In this document: piece by piece, positions 8,846-18,173 of the stretch | How positions within the stretch are numbered: position 1 is the first letter of the stretch | Layout of the letters: every line of letters begins with the position of its first letter | DNA from: Paracidovorax sp031843945 | Lineage (GTDB): Bacteria > Pseudomonadota > Gammaproteobacteria > Burkholderiales > Burkholderiaceae_C | DNA length: 64,000 nucleotides | Assembly: GCF_031843945.1 (NCBI RefSeq) | Contig: NZ_JAVTJJ010000002.1 | Coordinates: 1-64,000, forward strand | Reading direction: 5' to 3' | Notes under the pieces: model-generated | The model's database searches: none | Told to the model about the DNA's origin: nothing | What the model saw: only the letters and a program-made list of their open reading frames with translations | Made by a program: the position numbers and the translations under genes

Positions 8846-10000
8846 TCACTCTGGGCGGAAACCGTAAATGCTGCCACTGCGCGTCACGACCACAAGCGTG
8901 TCTGCAGATGCTGCCGGAGCGATGGCGACGCCTGACGCATCTGTAGTAAGGCGGTTCAAGGGACTGCCGTCATCACGCGAAAGCAAGTGAACCAGTCCTG
9001 ATTCATCACCAATGACCACCGATCGCCCCAGCATCAGCGGGGCGGTCAATTTGCGATATTGCAACCGCTCTGAAGACCATGCCTTGGCGCCATCTTGTCG
9101 ACGCCATGCAGTCACCGTCCCATTGCTTTCGGCGCCGAACAAGAAATTGTCGTCACCGTGCACACCCTCAGCACCGTTAGCGATCTGTGTCCAGTTGACA
9201 GTTCCGCGACGCGCATCCACACACCCTACGGCAGCTTGAAACGCGCGAGCGCAGACCACGTCTCCAATGCGACTGGTAGGACCTACGATTTCCACCAGCC
9301 TTTCCACGTCATTCGTTCCGCGGGGGCTTGCCAACGGCGCCTCCCAGCGCACGGTGCCAGAGTCAGGGTTAAGTCCTACTAGTCTCCCCGACAACCCAGC
9401 CACCAGAGTATCCCCCACCGCCATAAGCACCCCGCGTTGGCGCAGCGTTAGAGGCTCACCCGGGCGTTGCTGATTCCATAACCGCTGCCCCGTAGCCGCG
9501 TCATAAGCTGATAGCGAGCGATCTGCAGCCAGAACAAATACGCGATTGCCGGCAACCAAAGGCGGTGTATACGACTGGGCTTGCAGCTGTTGCCGCCAAA
9601 TCTCCCGACCGCCAGACAGAACGACGACATCGTTTTTCTGCGTGACGACAGCCGTCCACTTTCCGTCACCGCCTACACCCGCCGAAAGAGCTCCGCCCAC
9701 AGACGCTCGCCACACATCGCCTCCAGTGCGGGCATCGATCGCTGCCACTGTCCCATCAACAGATGCCACCGTCACGGTGCTGCCATTGACTAGAATTTCC
9801 ATCGGCAAGCCGGCCGTGGAGCCGATCTTTGCCGTCCACGCTTGGCGCACCGCGAGTACAGGGACGTTTGGCCCAAGCTCTGCGGGCTTGGGCTTGGACA
9901 CCCCACCCCACAGAGAACAGCCAGTCAAAAGCACAACCGAACCGACTACCACCGCACCGGCAGCCATAGGCCGCCATTGGCTCGCCCAATCACGCATCAT
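8846..10000 (-). CDS. bamB: Outer membrane assembly lipoprotein BamB
   Basis: BamB is the beta-propeller lipoprotein of the BAM complex, which folds outer membrane proteins. The 384-residue precursor has a lipoprotein signal peptide with lipobox LLTGC, giving Cys28 as the lipidated residue. Repeated PQQ-type blades follow, for example DGTVAAIDARTGGDVWRA and DRSLSAYDAATGQRLW. Two adjacent ATGs are possible starts, the first overlapping the stop of the upstream gene by four bases (ATGA). It sits between yfgM and der, as in many beta- and gamma-proteobacteria. Confidence 0.95.
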   Translation of the reverse strand: MMRDWASQWRPMAAGAVVVGSVVLLTGCSLWGGVSKPKPAELGPNVPVLAVRQAWTAKIGSTAGLPMEILVNGSTVTVASVDGTVAAIDARTGGDVWRASVGGALSAGVGGDGKWTAVVTQKNDVVVLSGGREIWRQQLQAQSYTPPLVAGNRVFVLAADRSLSAYDAATGQRLWNQQRPGEPLTLRQRGVLMAVGDTLVAGLSGRLVGLNPDSGTVRWEAPLASPRGTNDVERLVEIVGPTSRIGDVVCARAFQAAVGCVDARRGTVNWTQIANGAEGVHGDDNFLFGAESNGTVTAWRRQDGAKAWSSERLQYRKLTAPLMLGRSVVIGDESGLVHLLSRDDGSPLNRLTTDASGVAIAPAASADTLVVVTRSGSIYGFRPE

Positions 10001-10683
10001 TGAACACCTCCGGACTGAGCAGTAGATACCGCTACTTGCTGCGGCACCTGTGCGCCAAGTGCGTTGAGCTTGACCTCCACAAGGCGACGATATTCAACTC
10101 GTTCATCAAATGTTTTGTAAGCGCGCTGGTACTCAGCTACGGCCTCCGCTTTCTTGCCCTGAAGCGCCAGCACATCACCCCGGCGATCCGCGAATGCTGC
10201 ATCAAAGCCAACGGGTGTCGGACCTGAAAGCTGTGTCAGCGCCTGGTCATAAGCTTTTTCTTCAATAAGCAAACTCACAAGACGAAGCCGAGCAAGCGCC
10301 TTATATCCGTCGTCGACAGCTCCTTGCGTCATCCACTCCAGCGCCGCTTTAGCTGCCTCGGGCTTGCCCGTATCAGCGAGGGCTCGCGCCGCGGTCAGGC
10401 CTGCTTGGCTGGCCTGTATCGTGCCGGCATAACGCGACTTCAGATCGCCCAACACCTGTTCGATGCGAGCAGCGTCAGATGCACTGACGGCAGATTCCAT
10501 CGCATCAGCCAAAGCCGAAGCCTGCGTAGCCTGGCGGTTCTGCCAATATTGATACCCGTTCCAGGCCGCAATGGATCCAAACGCCACAATCAGAACGCCG
10601 CTAATCAGGGTGCCCCATGTGTTCCAGAAATGCTTGAGTTGATCAAGCTGCTCTTGTTCTTCAAGATCGAAATGATTTGCCAT
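9997..10683 (-). CDS. yfgM: YfgM-like SecYEG-associated TPR protein
   Basis: YfgM family proteins are inner membrane proteins with a periplasmic tetratricopeptide domain. They associate with the SecYEG translocon and the chaperone PpiD. The 228-residue protein starts MANHFDLEEQEQLDQLKHFW, has one membrane helix (about residues 25-42) and then TPR-like helices rich in Ala and Leu. An in-frame extension of 15 codons is dropped because homologues begin at this ATG. It is 14 bases from hisS and overlaps bamB by four bases, so this is one transcription unit. Confidence 0.9.
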   Translation of the reverse strand: MANHFDLEEQEQLDQLKHFWNTWGTLISGVLIVAFGSIAAWNGYQYWQNRQATQASALADAMESAVSASDAARIEQVLGDLKSRYAGTIQASQAGLTAARALADTGKPEAAKAALEWMTQGAVDDGYKALARLRLVSLLIEEKAYDQALTQLSGPTPVGFDAAFADRRGDVLALQGKKAEAVAEYQRAYKTFDERVEYRRLVEVKLNALGAQVPQQVAVSTAQSGGVQ

Positions 10684-10697
10684 GATGGTGATGTGTT

Positions 10698-12014
10698 TCA
10701 GCGAGAAGATTGTAGGGTGACGGCCCAATTGGATAAGTCAGCCAGAACGCGTTCGATCTGGTCGCCACTGCCATCCCGCAGCGATTTGACAATGACATTC
10801 CCGCGCGCCAGTTCATCCGCGCCGAACACCAGTGCATAGCGGCTAAGGCTTGCATCGGCTTTTTTGAATTGGGACTTCATGCTTCCCATGGAGTCGCCCG
10901 TCGATGCGTGCATCTGCACACTCACGCCCAGTGCGCGTAGTTGCTGAAGTGATGCCATCACCACCGGCAAGAAATTGATGTCAGGTACGATGGCATAGGC
11001 ATCGGGAATGATTTCTTGCCCGCTTAGGCCTAGTTCCTTGACCAGTTCCAATACGCGTTCGACACCCATCGCCCACCCCACAGCTGGCGCCGACTTTCCT
11101 CCCACCTGTTCGATGAGATAGTCGTAGCGCCCGCCTCCACAGATGGTTCCTTGGGAGCCGAGCCGATCGGTCACGAACTCAAAGACGGTTAGGTTGTAGT
11201 AGTCCATGCCGCGGACCAAGCGAGGGTTGATTTGCCAAGCCACGCCGTTCGCATCCAAAATCCGCTTGACGCTTTCAAAGTGCCTCAACGACGACTCACC
11301 TAGAAAATCCAGAAGTTTGGGAGCGCCGTCCACCAAGCCCTGCAAGTCCGGATTTTTGGTGTCGAGAATTCTCAGCGGATTGGTGTGCAGTCTGCGACGA
11401 GCCTCCTCATCGAGCTGATCTACATGCTGCTCAAGGTAAGCGATCAAAGCAATGCGGTGGCTCTTGCGCTCTTCAGGCTGACCCAAACTATTCAACTCGA
11501 GTCGGACTTCGGTCAGACCCAACTCTTTCCACAACGCGTCGGCTAAAAGGATCAACTCCGCATCAACCTCCGCGCCCGAGAAGCCAAGCGCCTCTGCGCC
11601 GATTTGATGAAATTGCCGGTATCGCCCACGTTGAGGGCGCTCATGGCGGAACATGGGGCCCATGTAGTAGAGACGCTTACCGCCGTCATACAGCATGGAA
11701 TGCTCAACCACAGCCCGCACGACACCAGCTGTCGCCTCTGGCCGCAATGTGAGTTGTTCGCCGTTAAGTCGGTCTTCAAAGGAATACATCTCCTTTTCGA
11801 CAATGTCGGTCACCTCTCCCAAACCGCGCACGAAAAGCGCTGTCGGTTCGACGATCGGAGTGCGCAAGTTGCGATAGGCGTATCGCTCCATGAGATGGCG
11901 AACCTTGCCTTCCAACCACTCCCATTGGGCTGACTCTGGAGGCAGAACATCGTTCATGCCCTTCACCGCAACAAGCTTCTGTGGCTTGTGCAGTGTTTGT
12001 TGATTGTTACTCAC
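10698..12014 (-). CDS. hisS: Histidyl-tRNA synthetase
   Basis: HisRS charges tRNA-His with histidine in the cytoplasm. The 438-residue class II synthetase shows the N-terminal VKGMNDVLPPES, motif 2 (FRHERPQRGRYRQFHQ), the histidine-specific LVRGMDYYN and GGGRYD segments, and an anticodon-binding C-terminal domain. Translation starts at GTG. Together with the synthetase-like hisZ this window holds both the true enzyme and the paralogue that became a regulator. It leads the hisS-yfgM-bamB-der unit, 64 bases after ispG. Confidence 0.97.
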   Translation of the reverse strand: MSNNQQTLHKPQKLVAVKGMNDVLPPESAQWEWLEGKVRHLMERYAYRNLRTPIVEPTALFVRGLGEVTDIVEKEMYSFEDRLNGEQLTLRPEATAGVVRAVVEHSMLYDGGKRLYYMGPMFRHERPQRGRYRQFHQIGAEALGFSGAEVDAELILLADALWKELGLTEVRLELNSLGQPEERKSHRIALIAYLEQHVDQLDEEARRRLHTNPLRILDTKNPDLQGLVDGAPKLLDFLGESSLRHFESVKRILDANGVAWQINPRLVRGMDYYNLTVFEFVTDRLGSQGTICGGGRYDYLIEQVGGKSAPAVGWAMGVERVLELVKELGLSGQEIIPDAYAIVPDINFLPVVMASLQQLRALGVSVQMHASTGDSMGSMKSQFKKADASLSRYALVFGADELARGNVIVKSLRDGSGDQIERVLADLSNWAVTLQSSR

Positions 12015-12078
12015 GATTTTTGATGTTTTATTTGGGCCTTGATTGCCCTGTCTTGCTAAGCCTGCGGAGGAAAGCGCT

Positions 12079-13365
12079 TTAGCCGGTGATTACAGCCGGT
12101 TGATTTTGGCCAAAGCGCTTGGCAATGTATTGGTCCACAAGCTCATGGAATTCCTGGGCTATGTTGTCGCCACGCAGTGTCAAAACTTTCTGTCCATCAA
12201 TGAAGACCGGTGCAGCGGGCGCCTCGCCAGTTCCAGGCAGGCTTATCCCGATATCAGCATGCTTGCTCTCACCTGGGCCGTTGACGATACACCCCATCAC
12301 AGCGACCTTCATTTTTTCCACGCCGGGATAACGAAGGCGCCATACAGGCATCTGCGATCGCAAGTGGTCATCGATTTGTTTTGCAAGCTCCTGGAAGGTC
12401 GTACTTGTAGTGCGTCCGCAGCCCGGGCAGGCCGTGACGCTTGGAACGAATGAGCGCATGCCCAGTGCCTGCAAGATTTCAGAGGCCACTACGACCTCCT
12501 GGGTTCTAGCCTCACCAGGTTGGGGCGTCAGCGATACCCGAATGGTGTCGCCAATGCCTTCTTGAAGCAGCACCGACAACGCCGCCGTAGAAGCAACCGT
12601 TCCTTTTGTACTCATGCCCGCCTCAGTCAGGCCCAAATGCAAGGCATAGTCACTGCGCTTTGCCAACTCGCGATACACCGAAATCAGGTCTTGCACACCG
12701 CTGACCTTGCACGACAAGATGATCTGGTTTCCATCAAGACCCATGGCTTCGGCACGACGGGCGGACTCCACAGCCGAGGTAATCAGCGCCTCATACATGA
12801 CCTGCCGCGCATCCCAAGGCTCAGCGCGCCGGCTATTCACATCCATTAATTGGGCCAGCAGTTCCTGATCCAGACTGCCCCAATTCACCCCAATCCTTAC
12901 GACCTTGTTCCACCGCATGGCCGCATCGATCATCTGGCCAAATTGGCGATCCCGCTTGTCACCCTTGCCAACGTTGCCCGGATTGATCCGATACTTTGAA
13001 AGCGCCTGGGCGCAGTCGGGATATTCGGTCAGCAAGCGATGACCGTTGTAGTGAAAGTCTCCGACGAGAGGCACGGTTTCACCCATGCGATCCAGCTGCT
13101 CCCGAATGTAAGGTACTGCAGCTGCCGCCTCAGGCGTATTCACAGTGATGCGGACGAACTCGGAGCCCGCCTGCGCCAGTTCTTTCACCTGGATCGCGGT
13201 GCCAATGGCATCGACGGTATCCGTGTTGGTCATGGACTGAATGCGCACAGGCGCTCCGCCGCCCACAGTCACCACACGCGAGCCCCAAACAATGCTTGCT
13301 TGACGGGAAATTCGCTTAGTGGGTGCCGCCATCGCAATGGGGCTTGCCGAAGTGTCATTTGTCAC
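12079..13365 (-). CDS. ispG: 4-hydroxy-3-methylbut-2-en-1-yl diphosphate synthase
   Basis: IspG is the [4Fe-4S] enzyme of the non-mevalonate isoprenoid pathway that turns MEcPP into HMBPP. The 428-residue protein has the N-terminal TIM-barrel start (SMTNTDTVDAIGT) and the cluster cysteines in ACPGCGRTT and CIVNGPGE. I keep the GTG directly after the upstream stop codon because GAGGTG precedes it at six bases; an ATG eleven codons later is the alternative. It abuts the RodZ-like gene with no gap. A possible worn copy of the window's repeat lies just 3' of its stop. Confidence 0.96.
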   Translation of the reverse strand: MTNDTSASPIAMAAPTKRISRQASIVWGSRVVTVGGGAPVRIQSMTNTDTVDAIGTAIQVKELAQAGSEFVRITVNTPEAAAAVPYIREQLDRMGETVPLVGDFHYNGHRLLTEYPDCAQALSKYRINPGNVGKGDKRDRQFGQMIDAAMRWNKVVRIGVNWGSLDQELLAQLMDVNSRRAEPWDARQVMYEALITSAVESARRAEAMGLDGNQIILSCKVSGVQDLISVYRELAKRSDYALHLGLTEAGMSTKGTVASTAALSVLLQEGIGDTIRVSLTPQPGEARTQEVVVASEILQALGMRSFVPSVTACPGCGRTTSTTFQELAKQIDDHLRSQMPVWRLRYPGVEKMKVAVMGCIVNGPGESKHADIGISLPGTGEAPAAPVFIDGQKVLTLRGDNIAQEFHELVDQYIAKRFGQNQPAVITG

Positions 13366-14292
13366 TTATTTCACCTCAAACCGAGCTACGTTCTCGCGCG
13401 TCGCACTGGTGATGTCCATCGGACGGCCTCTCAGCAGCACGGTCGTTGCATCAGCCTTTCCTATCACCACAGCCCATGGTGGTGACCCCGACGCTACCAG
13501 CCTATCACCTGCATTCAAGATTTTCTGCGTCACACCCCCACCAGACAGATTTCGCACCTGTACCCATGAAGACGCGGTCGCCGTGATGACGAGCACCGCA
13601 TCACTCGCAGCGGGCGTGGGAGTCGGCTGACTAGCTGCAACCAAAGGCGCTGCCACAAATCCAGGAGCATTGGACTGAGGTTGACCGGCAACCAAGGCAT
13701 TGGCATTCGTTGGCGTGGACGATGACGCTGGCAACAACCCCACGCTGGCAGACGCCGTCGGTATGCTGCTCGGGGAGCCCACCGTCGAATCCGAAAGCTT
13801 TGACTCCACCGATGCCAGAGGCGCATCGACCGCGCGAGGAACAAAAACCATGGCGAGTGCCGCCAGCAACAGCACTAGCACCACAGCCACGACTGACCGG
13901 GGAACCGCAGACCCGCCACCACTGGAGCCACGCGCATTGCCATCCTTGAAGGACGCATTGATTCCGCGATCAGCGGAAAGACGGGGCGCAGCCCCCTGAG
14001 GCAACAATGCCAGAACAGGAGCGGGATCAACCTTCAGGGCGCGACACACACTGGAAGCCAGAGCACGCACGAATACGGCATCAGGAAAAACATCGTAGCT
14101 ATCGGCCTCCAGCGCCTCCAGCTTGTACACGGGCACTTTCAAGGCTACTGCCAACGCGGCGATGTGGACTCCTGCCGTCTGCCTGGCATCGCGCAGCAAC
14201 ATGCCTGCCGTCTCGCCTGCACCGCTTACAGGATCATCTGATCTATTCACTTCATTCTCTGGCATCTCACTCATCGAATGCGCCTCGCTCAT
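13366..14292 (-). CDS. RodZ-like helix-turn-helix membrane protein
   Basis: This 308-residue protein has the RodZ plan: an N-terminal Xre-type helix-turn-helix (about residues 31-95), a Gly/Ser-rich linker, one membrane helix (about 133-151), a Ser/Pro/Ala-rich periplasmic region and a C-terminal beta domain of the DUF4115 type. RodZ links the MreB cytoskeleton to the wall-synthesis machinery, and this one probably does the same. The context pilF - rodZ - ispG - hisS is conserved. The start is uncertain: ATGs at 14292 and 14274 both overlap the end of pilF, and the second has the better GAGG site. Confidence 0.85.
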   Translation of the reverse strand: MSEAHSMSEMPENEVNRSDDPVSGAGETAGMLLRDARQTAGVHIAALAVALKVPVYKLEALEADSYDVFPDAVFVRALASSVCRALKVDPAPVLALLPQGAAPRLSADRGINASFKDGNARGSSGGGSAVPRSVVAVVLVLLLAALAMVFVPRAVDAPLASVESKLSDSTVGSPSSIPTASASVGLLPASSSTPTNANALVAGQPQSNAPGFVAAPLVAASQPTPTPAASDAVLVITATASSWVQVRNLSGGGVTQKILNAGDRLVASGSPPWAVVIGKADATTVLLRGRPMDITSATRENVARFEVK

Positions 14293-15091
14293 AAGCTAGC
14301 AACTCTCTCGAATCTGGAAACCGCTTGCGCAACTGCTCGCCCAACTGGCGCATCGCGATCGAGTCCTTCAACGCCCGCTCGACCCTCACCCCGAGCCATA
14401 ACGATTCAGCGTTCGCAAACTCTCCGTTGTTCACTCTTCGGACATAGAACTGAGCCTGCTTGGCGTCACCTTTTCGAAATTTCAGCGATGCCAAGCTGTA
14501 TCCGATGACAGGACTGCCCGCGTCGAGCTCATATGCCTTGGTCAGCGCCTGCTCTGCCGCAGCCGTGTCACCCGAACGCTCCAGACAGATTCCTTGCGAC
14601 ATCAGCGTCTTGCTGCGAGCCGTGTAAGTAGGCACGGCCAACGCACGGTCGAACCACTGCCTACTTTCGGCGTAGCGCTGGCGCTGACATTGGAGCCAAC
14701 CGAAGTTGTGCATGATGTCTGGGTCGCCCGGCTTCAGCCCCTGAGCCCGTCGAAGGCTTTCTTCGGCTTGGGCGAAATTCCCCAGCCGCATGTAGACGAG
14801 CGCCATCAGATGGTGGGCATCCGCAAAAGCAGGATCTGTCGCAACCGCTTGCTTGACCTCATCCAGCGCCACAGTCGTCTGTCCCATCTGAAAATAGTTG
14901 ACCGCCAATTCAAGGCGAATGCGCGCGCGCCTGCGCACCTCCGACTCATCCGATGGCGTAACGACCGGATCGGCCGCATAGGCCGACTGGTCGGTCGTTG
15001 CAGTTCCACATCCACTCATGAGAAACATACTCGCGAACGCAGTGCCTGCCATGGCACCCACGCGTTGCCATCGGGCCTTTGAATTCGTCAT
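14267..15091 (-). CDS. pilF: Type IV pilus biogenesis lipoprotein PilF/PilW
   Basis: This is the outer membrane pilotin-type lipoprotein that helps the PilQ secretin assemble. The 274-residue precursor has lipobox LMSGC (lipidated Cys28) followed by several TPR repeats, for example ADAHHLMALVYMRLGN and DIMHNFGWLQCQRQRY. The ATG is chosen because AAGGGG lies seven bases upstream and the signal peptide begins there. It is called PilF in Pseudomonas and PilW in Neisseria, and is unrelated to the minor pilin PilW at the other end of this window. It sits 29 bases after rlmN, a common neighbour. Confidence 0.9.
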   Translation of the reverse strand: MTNSKARWQRVGAMAGTAFASMFLMSGCGTATTDQSAYAADPVVTPSDESEVRRRARIRLELAVNYFQMGQTTVALDEVKQAVATDPAFADAHHLMALVYMRLGNFAQAEESLRRAQGLKPGDPDIMHNFGWLQCQRQRYAESRQWFDRALAVPTYTARSKTLMSQGICLERSGDTAAAEQALTKAYELDAGSPVIGYSLASLKFRKGDAKQAQFYVRRVNNGEFANAESLWLGVRVERALKDSIAMRQLGEQLRKRFPDSRELLAYERGAFDE

Positions 15092-15120
15092 GTCTGTCCC
15101 CTTGGTGTGCATGCCCGCCG

Positions 15121-16242
15121 CTAAGACACTTGCTTGAGCGCTATCACTCGCTGCTTGGCCATGCGCTCTGAGACCCGCGTGCGATCTTTCACATCCCCTG
15201 CAAGCTGACCACATGCAGCGTCAATGTCATCACCGCGCGTCTTGCGCACTGTCGTGACGATACCTGCATCGCTCAGCAGCTTGGCAAAAGCCGACACTTG
15301 CTGAGGGGACGAGCGATGCAACCCAGAAGCAGGAAAAGGGTTGAAGGGGATCAGATTGAATTTGCACCACACGCCCTTGCTGGCGTGCACTCGCACCAAT
15401 TCGATCAGTTGCTGCGCATGTTCTGGTTGATCATTCACGCCATCCAGCATGCAGTACTCGAACGTGATGAAGTCACGGGGTGCATGCTGCAGATAGCGAT
15501 TGCAAGTGTCCAGCAACTCGGCAATCGGATACTTGCGATTCAGGGGCACGAGATTGTCACGAAGCGCATCATTGGGCGCGTGCAGCGACACTGCCAGCGC
15601 AACAGGGCAATCTTGAGCCAAGCGGTCCATCATCGGGACAACGCCCGAGGTAGACACAGTAACTCGGCGGCGAGACAGCCCGTAGCCATGATCGTCTAGC
15701 ATGACCCGCAGCGCCGGCACCAACGCACCGTAGTTCTGCAGCGGCTCGCCCATTCCCATCATCACCACATTGGAAATCACACGCTCAGATACACCCAACC
15801 GGGTGCGCAGAGCATGTTCCGCAAACCAAAGCTGAGCGACAATTTCGCCAGTGGTCAGATTACGGCTGAACCCCTGGTGTCCCGTGGAGCAGAAACGGCA
15901 TCCCACCGCACATCCCGCCTGAGACGACACACATAACGTGCCACGATCGTCTTCGGGGATGAATACCGACTCGACCGCGTTGCCATCACCGACGTCGAAC
16001 AGCCACTTGACCGTTCCATCAGTTGATACGTGCTCGCTGATGACACGAAGGCCGGTCACATCGGCAGCGCCTTTCAGCTTTTCACGCAGCGACTTGGCAA
16101 GATCGCTCATTGCGTCGAATTCGCTCGCCCCACGCTGATGAATCCAGCGAAAGAGCTGAGTTGCCCGAAAACGCTTCTCACCCAGCCGCTCACAAAAAGC
16201 AGCCAGCCCGTCCAGATCGAAATCAAGCAGGTTCGTGGTCAT
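15121..16242 (-). CDS. rlmN: Dual-specificity 23S rRNA/tRNA methyltransferase RlmN
   Basis: RlmN is a radical-SAM enzyme that methylates C2 of A2503 in 23S rRNA and A37 in certain tRNAs. The 373-residue protein carries the cluster motif CAVGCRFC, which binds the [4Fe-4S] cluster and SAM, and the family segments GMGEPLQNY and SLHAPND. The conserved Cys near the C-terminus (DIDAACGQL) matches the methyl-carrying residue. The ATG of MTTNLLDFDLDGL is preferred over a start 15 codons earlier. ndk lies upstream and pilF downstream. Confidence 0.96.
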   Translation of the reverse strand: MTTNLLDFDLDGLAAFCERLGEKRFRATQLFRWIHQRGASEFDAMSDLAKSLREKLKGAADVTGLRVISEHVSTDGTVKWLFDVGDGNAVESVFIPEDDRGTLCVSSQAGCAVGCRFCSTGHQGFSRNLTTGEIVAQLWFAEHALRTRLGVSERVISNVVMMGMGEPLQNYGALVPALRVMLDDHGYGLSRRRVTVSTSGVVPMMDRLAQDCPVALAVSLHAPNDALRDNLVPLNRKYPIAELLDTCNRYLQHAPRDFITFEYCMLDGVNDQPEHAQQLIELVRVHASKGVWCKFNLIPFNPFPASGLHRSSPQQVSAFAKLLSDAGIVTTVRKTRGDDIDAACGQLAGDVKDRTRVSERMAKQRVIALKQVS

Positions 16243-16333
16243 GACGTCATTCGGGCCGGCAACCGCCGTTGGCCGCGTGCAGCACACTCAAGCAAAGCAT
16301 CAGGCTTCAGCAGCCGCACGCAGCAAGTTCCCA

Positions 16334-16759
16334 TTACCGCGAGTAAATATTAAGGCCAGGGAAGAAGAACGAAATTTCGACTTGTGCCGTTTCAGGCGCA
16401 TCTGAACCATGCACGGCATTGGCGTCGATGCTGTCTGCAAAATCAGCACGGATCGTGCCGGCTTCTGCCTTCTTCGGGTCTGTTGCACCCATCAATTCGC
16501 GGTTCTTCAAAATCGCGTTTTCGCCTTCCAGCGCCTGGATCATCACAGGACCGGAGATCATGAAATCGACCAGATCCTTGAAGAAAGGACGCTCTTTGTG
16601 CACTGCATAAAACTGCTCAGCTTCGCGACGCGACAGGTGAGCCATACGCGCAGCGACAACCTTCAGGCCGGCAGCTTCGAAGCGAGCATAGATTTGACCG
16701 ATGACGTTTTTAGCCACTGCGTCGGGCTTGATGATGGAGAGAGTGCGTTCGATAGCCAT
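16334..16759 (-). CDS. ndk: Nucleoside diphosphate kinase
   Basis: Ndk transfers the gamma phosphate of ATP to nucleoside diphosphates through a phosphohistidine and so balances NTP and dNTP pools. The 141-residue product matches the family in length. It begins MAIERTLSIIKPDAV and carries the active-site motif NAVHGSD with His117. An AGGA site lies eight bases before the ATG. It is separated from rluB by 82 bases and from rlmN by 91 bases, so it may have its own promoter. Confidence 0.98.
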   Translation of the reverse strand: MAIERTLSIIKPDAVAKNVIGQIYARFEAAGLKVVAARMAHLSRREAEQFYAVHKERPFFKDLVDFMISGPVMIQALEGENAILKNRELMGATDPKKAEAGTIRADFADSIDANAVHGSDAPETAQVEISFFFPGLNIYSR

Positions 16760-16841
16760 TGTTTTATTCCTGATGAACAAGAGGTTTCGGTAGTTTTTGC
16801 CCTGCGGACAAAGCTCTCGATTCTAGCCCGGCCGCAATTCC

Positions 16842-18173
16842 CTAGCGCCCGCTGCGGCGAGGGCCAGGCCCACCGTTGCTGCGCTTCTGGTCTTGACGTT
16901 GCCTCTGCAGACTATCGCTGCCAATGTAGCCCACCGATGTCTTCATGGGGTCTGGTTGACCACCCTTACCCGGCACACCGCCTGCTCCGCTGCCTTTGCC
17001 TCGACCATCTCCACTGCGCGTCTGGGGTGCCCGGCCAGCAGCTCCATTCCCCGCCTTGCCATACCCGCCGCCGGGACGACCTTGCGCGCCGCTAGGGCTT
17101 CGTACGCTTGCACGCTCGGCTGACACGTCGGTGCTGACCTGACTCTCATCGGCTCGTGCACGGCCAGTGCCGGCTGCGCTGGCCAAGGCCCGGATATCCC
17201 GCTCATCCAGTTCCAGCCAAGCGCCGCGCTTGAGTCCGCGAGGCAACATCATGGCGCCGTAACGAATGCGGATAAGACGACTGACGGCGTGGCCGACGGC
17301 CTCCAGCATGCGGCGAACCTCACGGTTACGCCCTTCCGAAATCGTCACGCGATACCAGCAGTTGGAACCCTCGCCACCACCATCCTCGATGGAACCGAAA
17401 GCAGCAAAACCGTCGTCCAACTGCACCCCGTCGAGCAACCTTTGCTTTTCTTCGTTGCTCAAGGCACCCAACACTCGAACAGCGTATTCGCGTTCGAGCC
17501 CGAAGCGGGGGTGCATCAGTTGGTTGGCCAGCTCCCCGGAACTGGTGAAAAGAAGTAGACCTTCAGTGTTCAGATCCAGCCGCCCCACCGATTGCCATTT
17601 GCCCTGCATCAAACGAGGCAGCTTGCGAAAGACCGTGGGGCGGTTTTGCGGGTCGTCATGGGTCACCACCTCACCTGCAGGCTTGTGATAAGCAATGACA
17701 CGCGGCGGCGGCGGATCGATACGGTAGCGAATCAGCTTTCCGTTGACCTTCACTTGGTCGCCATGCTGAATGCGCTGGCCTACGTGGGCGGGCTCGTTGT
17801 TGACCGAAATTCGCCCCTCCAGGATCAACTGCTCCATTTCCAGCCGCGAACCCAAGCCAGCCTGGGCCAAAACCTTGTGCAACTTCGGCGTTTCCACCTG
17901 CGGCTGCAACACCCGCTTTGCGGGCACCAAGTCGTCGGCCGCTTCGTCCTGATCGAGTTGCCCTGAGACCACATCGGCGAATTCGTAACCTTGCTCAGGC
18001 TCATTTTTTTTTGCCCGCGGGTGCTCTTTGCCACGAGGGATCGCCGCCCCGTTGCGAGAGCGGTCATCACGCCCCTTGCGAGCATCGCTACCGCGTGGTG
18101 AGCCGGCCGCACTCGTTGCCGCTGGCACGGAATTCGAGTCAGCTACGGGCTCGTCTGGAGTGGAGTCATTCAT
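16842..18173 (-). CDS. rluB: 23S rRNA pseudouridine synthase RluB-like
   Basis: This RsuA/RluB/E/F-family pseudouridine synthase probably modifies U2605 of 23S rRNA. The 443-residue protein has a charged, disordered N-terminal extension of about 90 residues, an S4 RNA-binding domain (KLHKVLAQAGLGSRLEME onwards), the catalytic GRLDLNTEGLL with its Asp, and a long Gly/Arg/Ser-rich tail (about 350-443). The extensions make it longer than E. coli RluB and are common in beta-proteobacteria. A run of nine A residues lies in the N-terminal coding region. It overlaps scpB by four bases. Confidence 0.92.
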   Translation of the reverse strand: MNDSTPDEPVADSNSVPAATSAAGSPRGSDARKGRDDRSRNGAAIPRGKEHPRAKKNEPEQGYEFADVVSGQLDQDEAADDLVPAKRVLQPQVETPKLHKVLAQAGLGSRLEMEQLILEGRISVNNEPAHVGQRIQHGDQVKVNGKLIRYRIDPPPPRVIAYHKPAGEVVTHDDPQNRPTVFRKLPRLMQGKWQSVGRLDLNTEGLLLFTSSGELANQLMHPRFGLEREYAVRVLGALSNEEKQRLLDGVQLDDGFAAFGSIEDGGGEGSNCWYRVTISEGRNREVRRMLEAVGHAVSRLIRIRYGAMMLPRGLKRGAWLELDERDIRALASAAGTGRARADESQVSTDVSAERASVRSPSGAQGRPGGGYGKAGNGAAGRAPQTRSGDGRGKGSGAGGVPGKGGQPDPMKTSVGYIGSDSLQRQRQDQKRSNGGPGPRRSGR

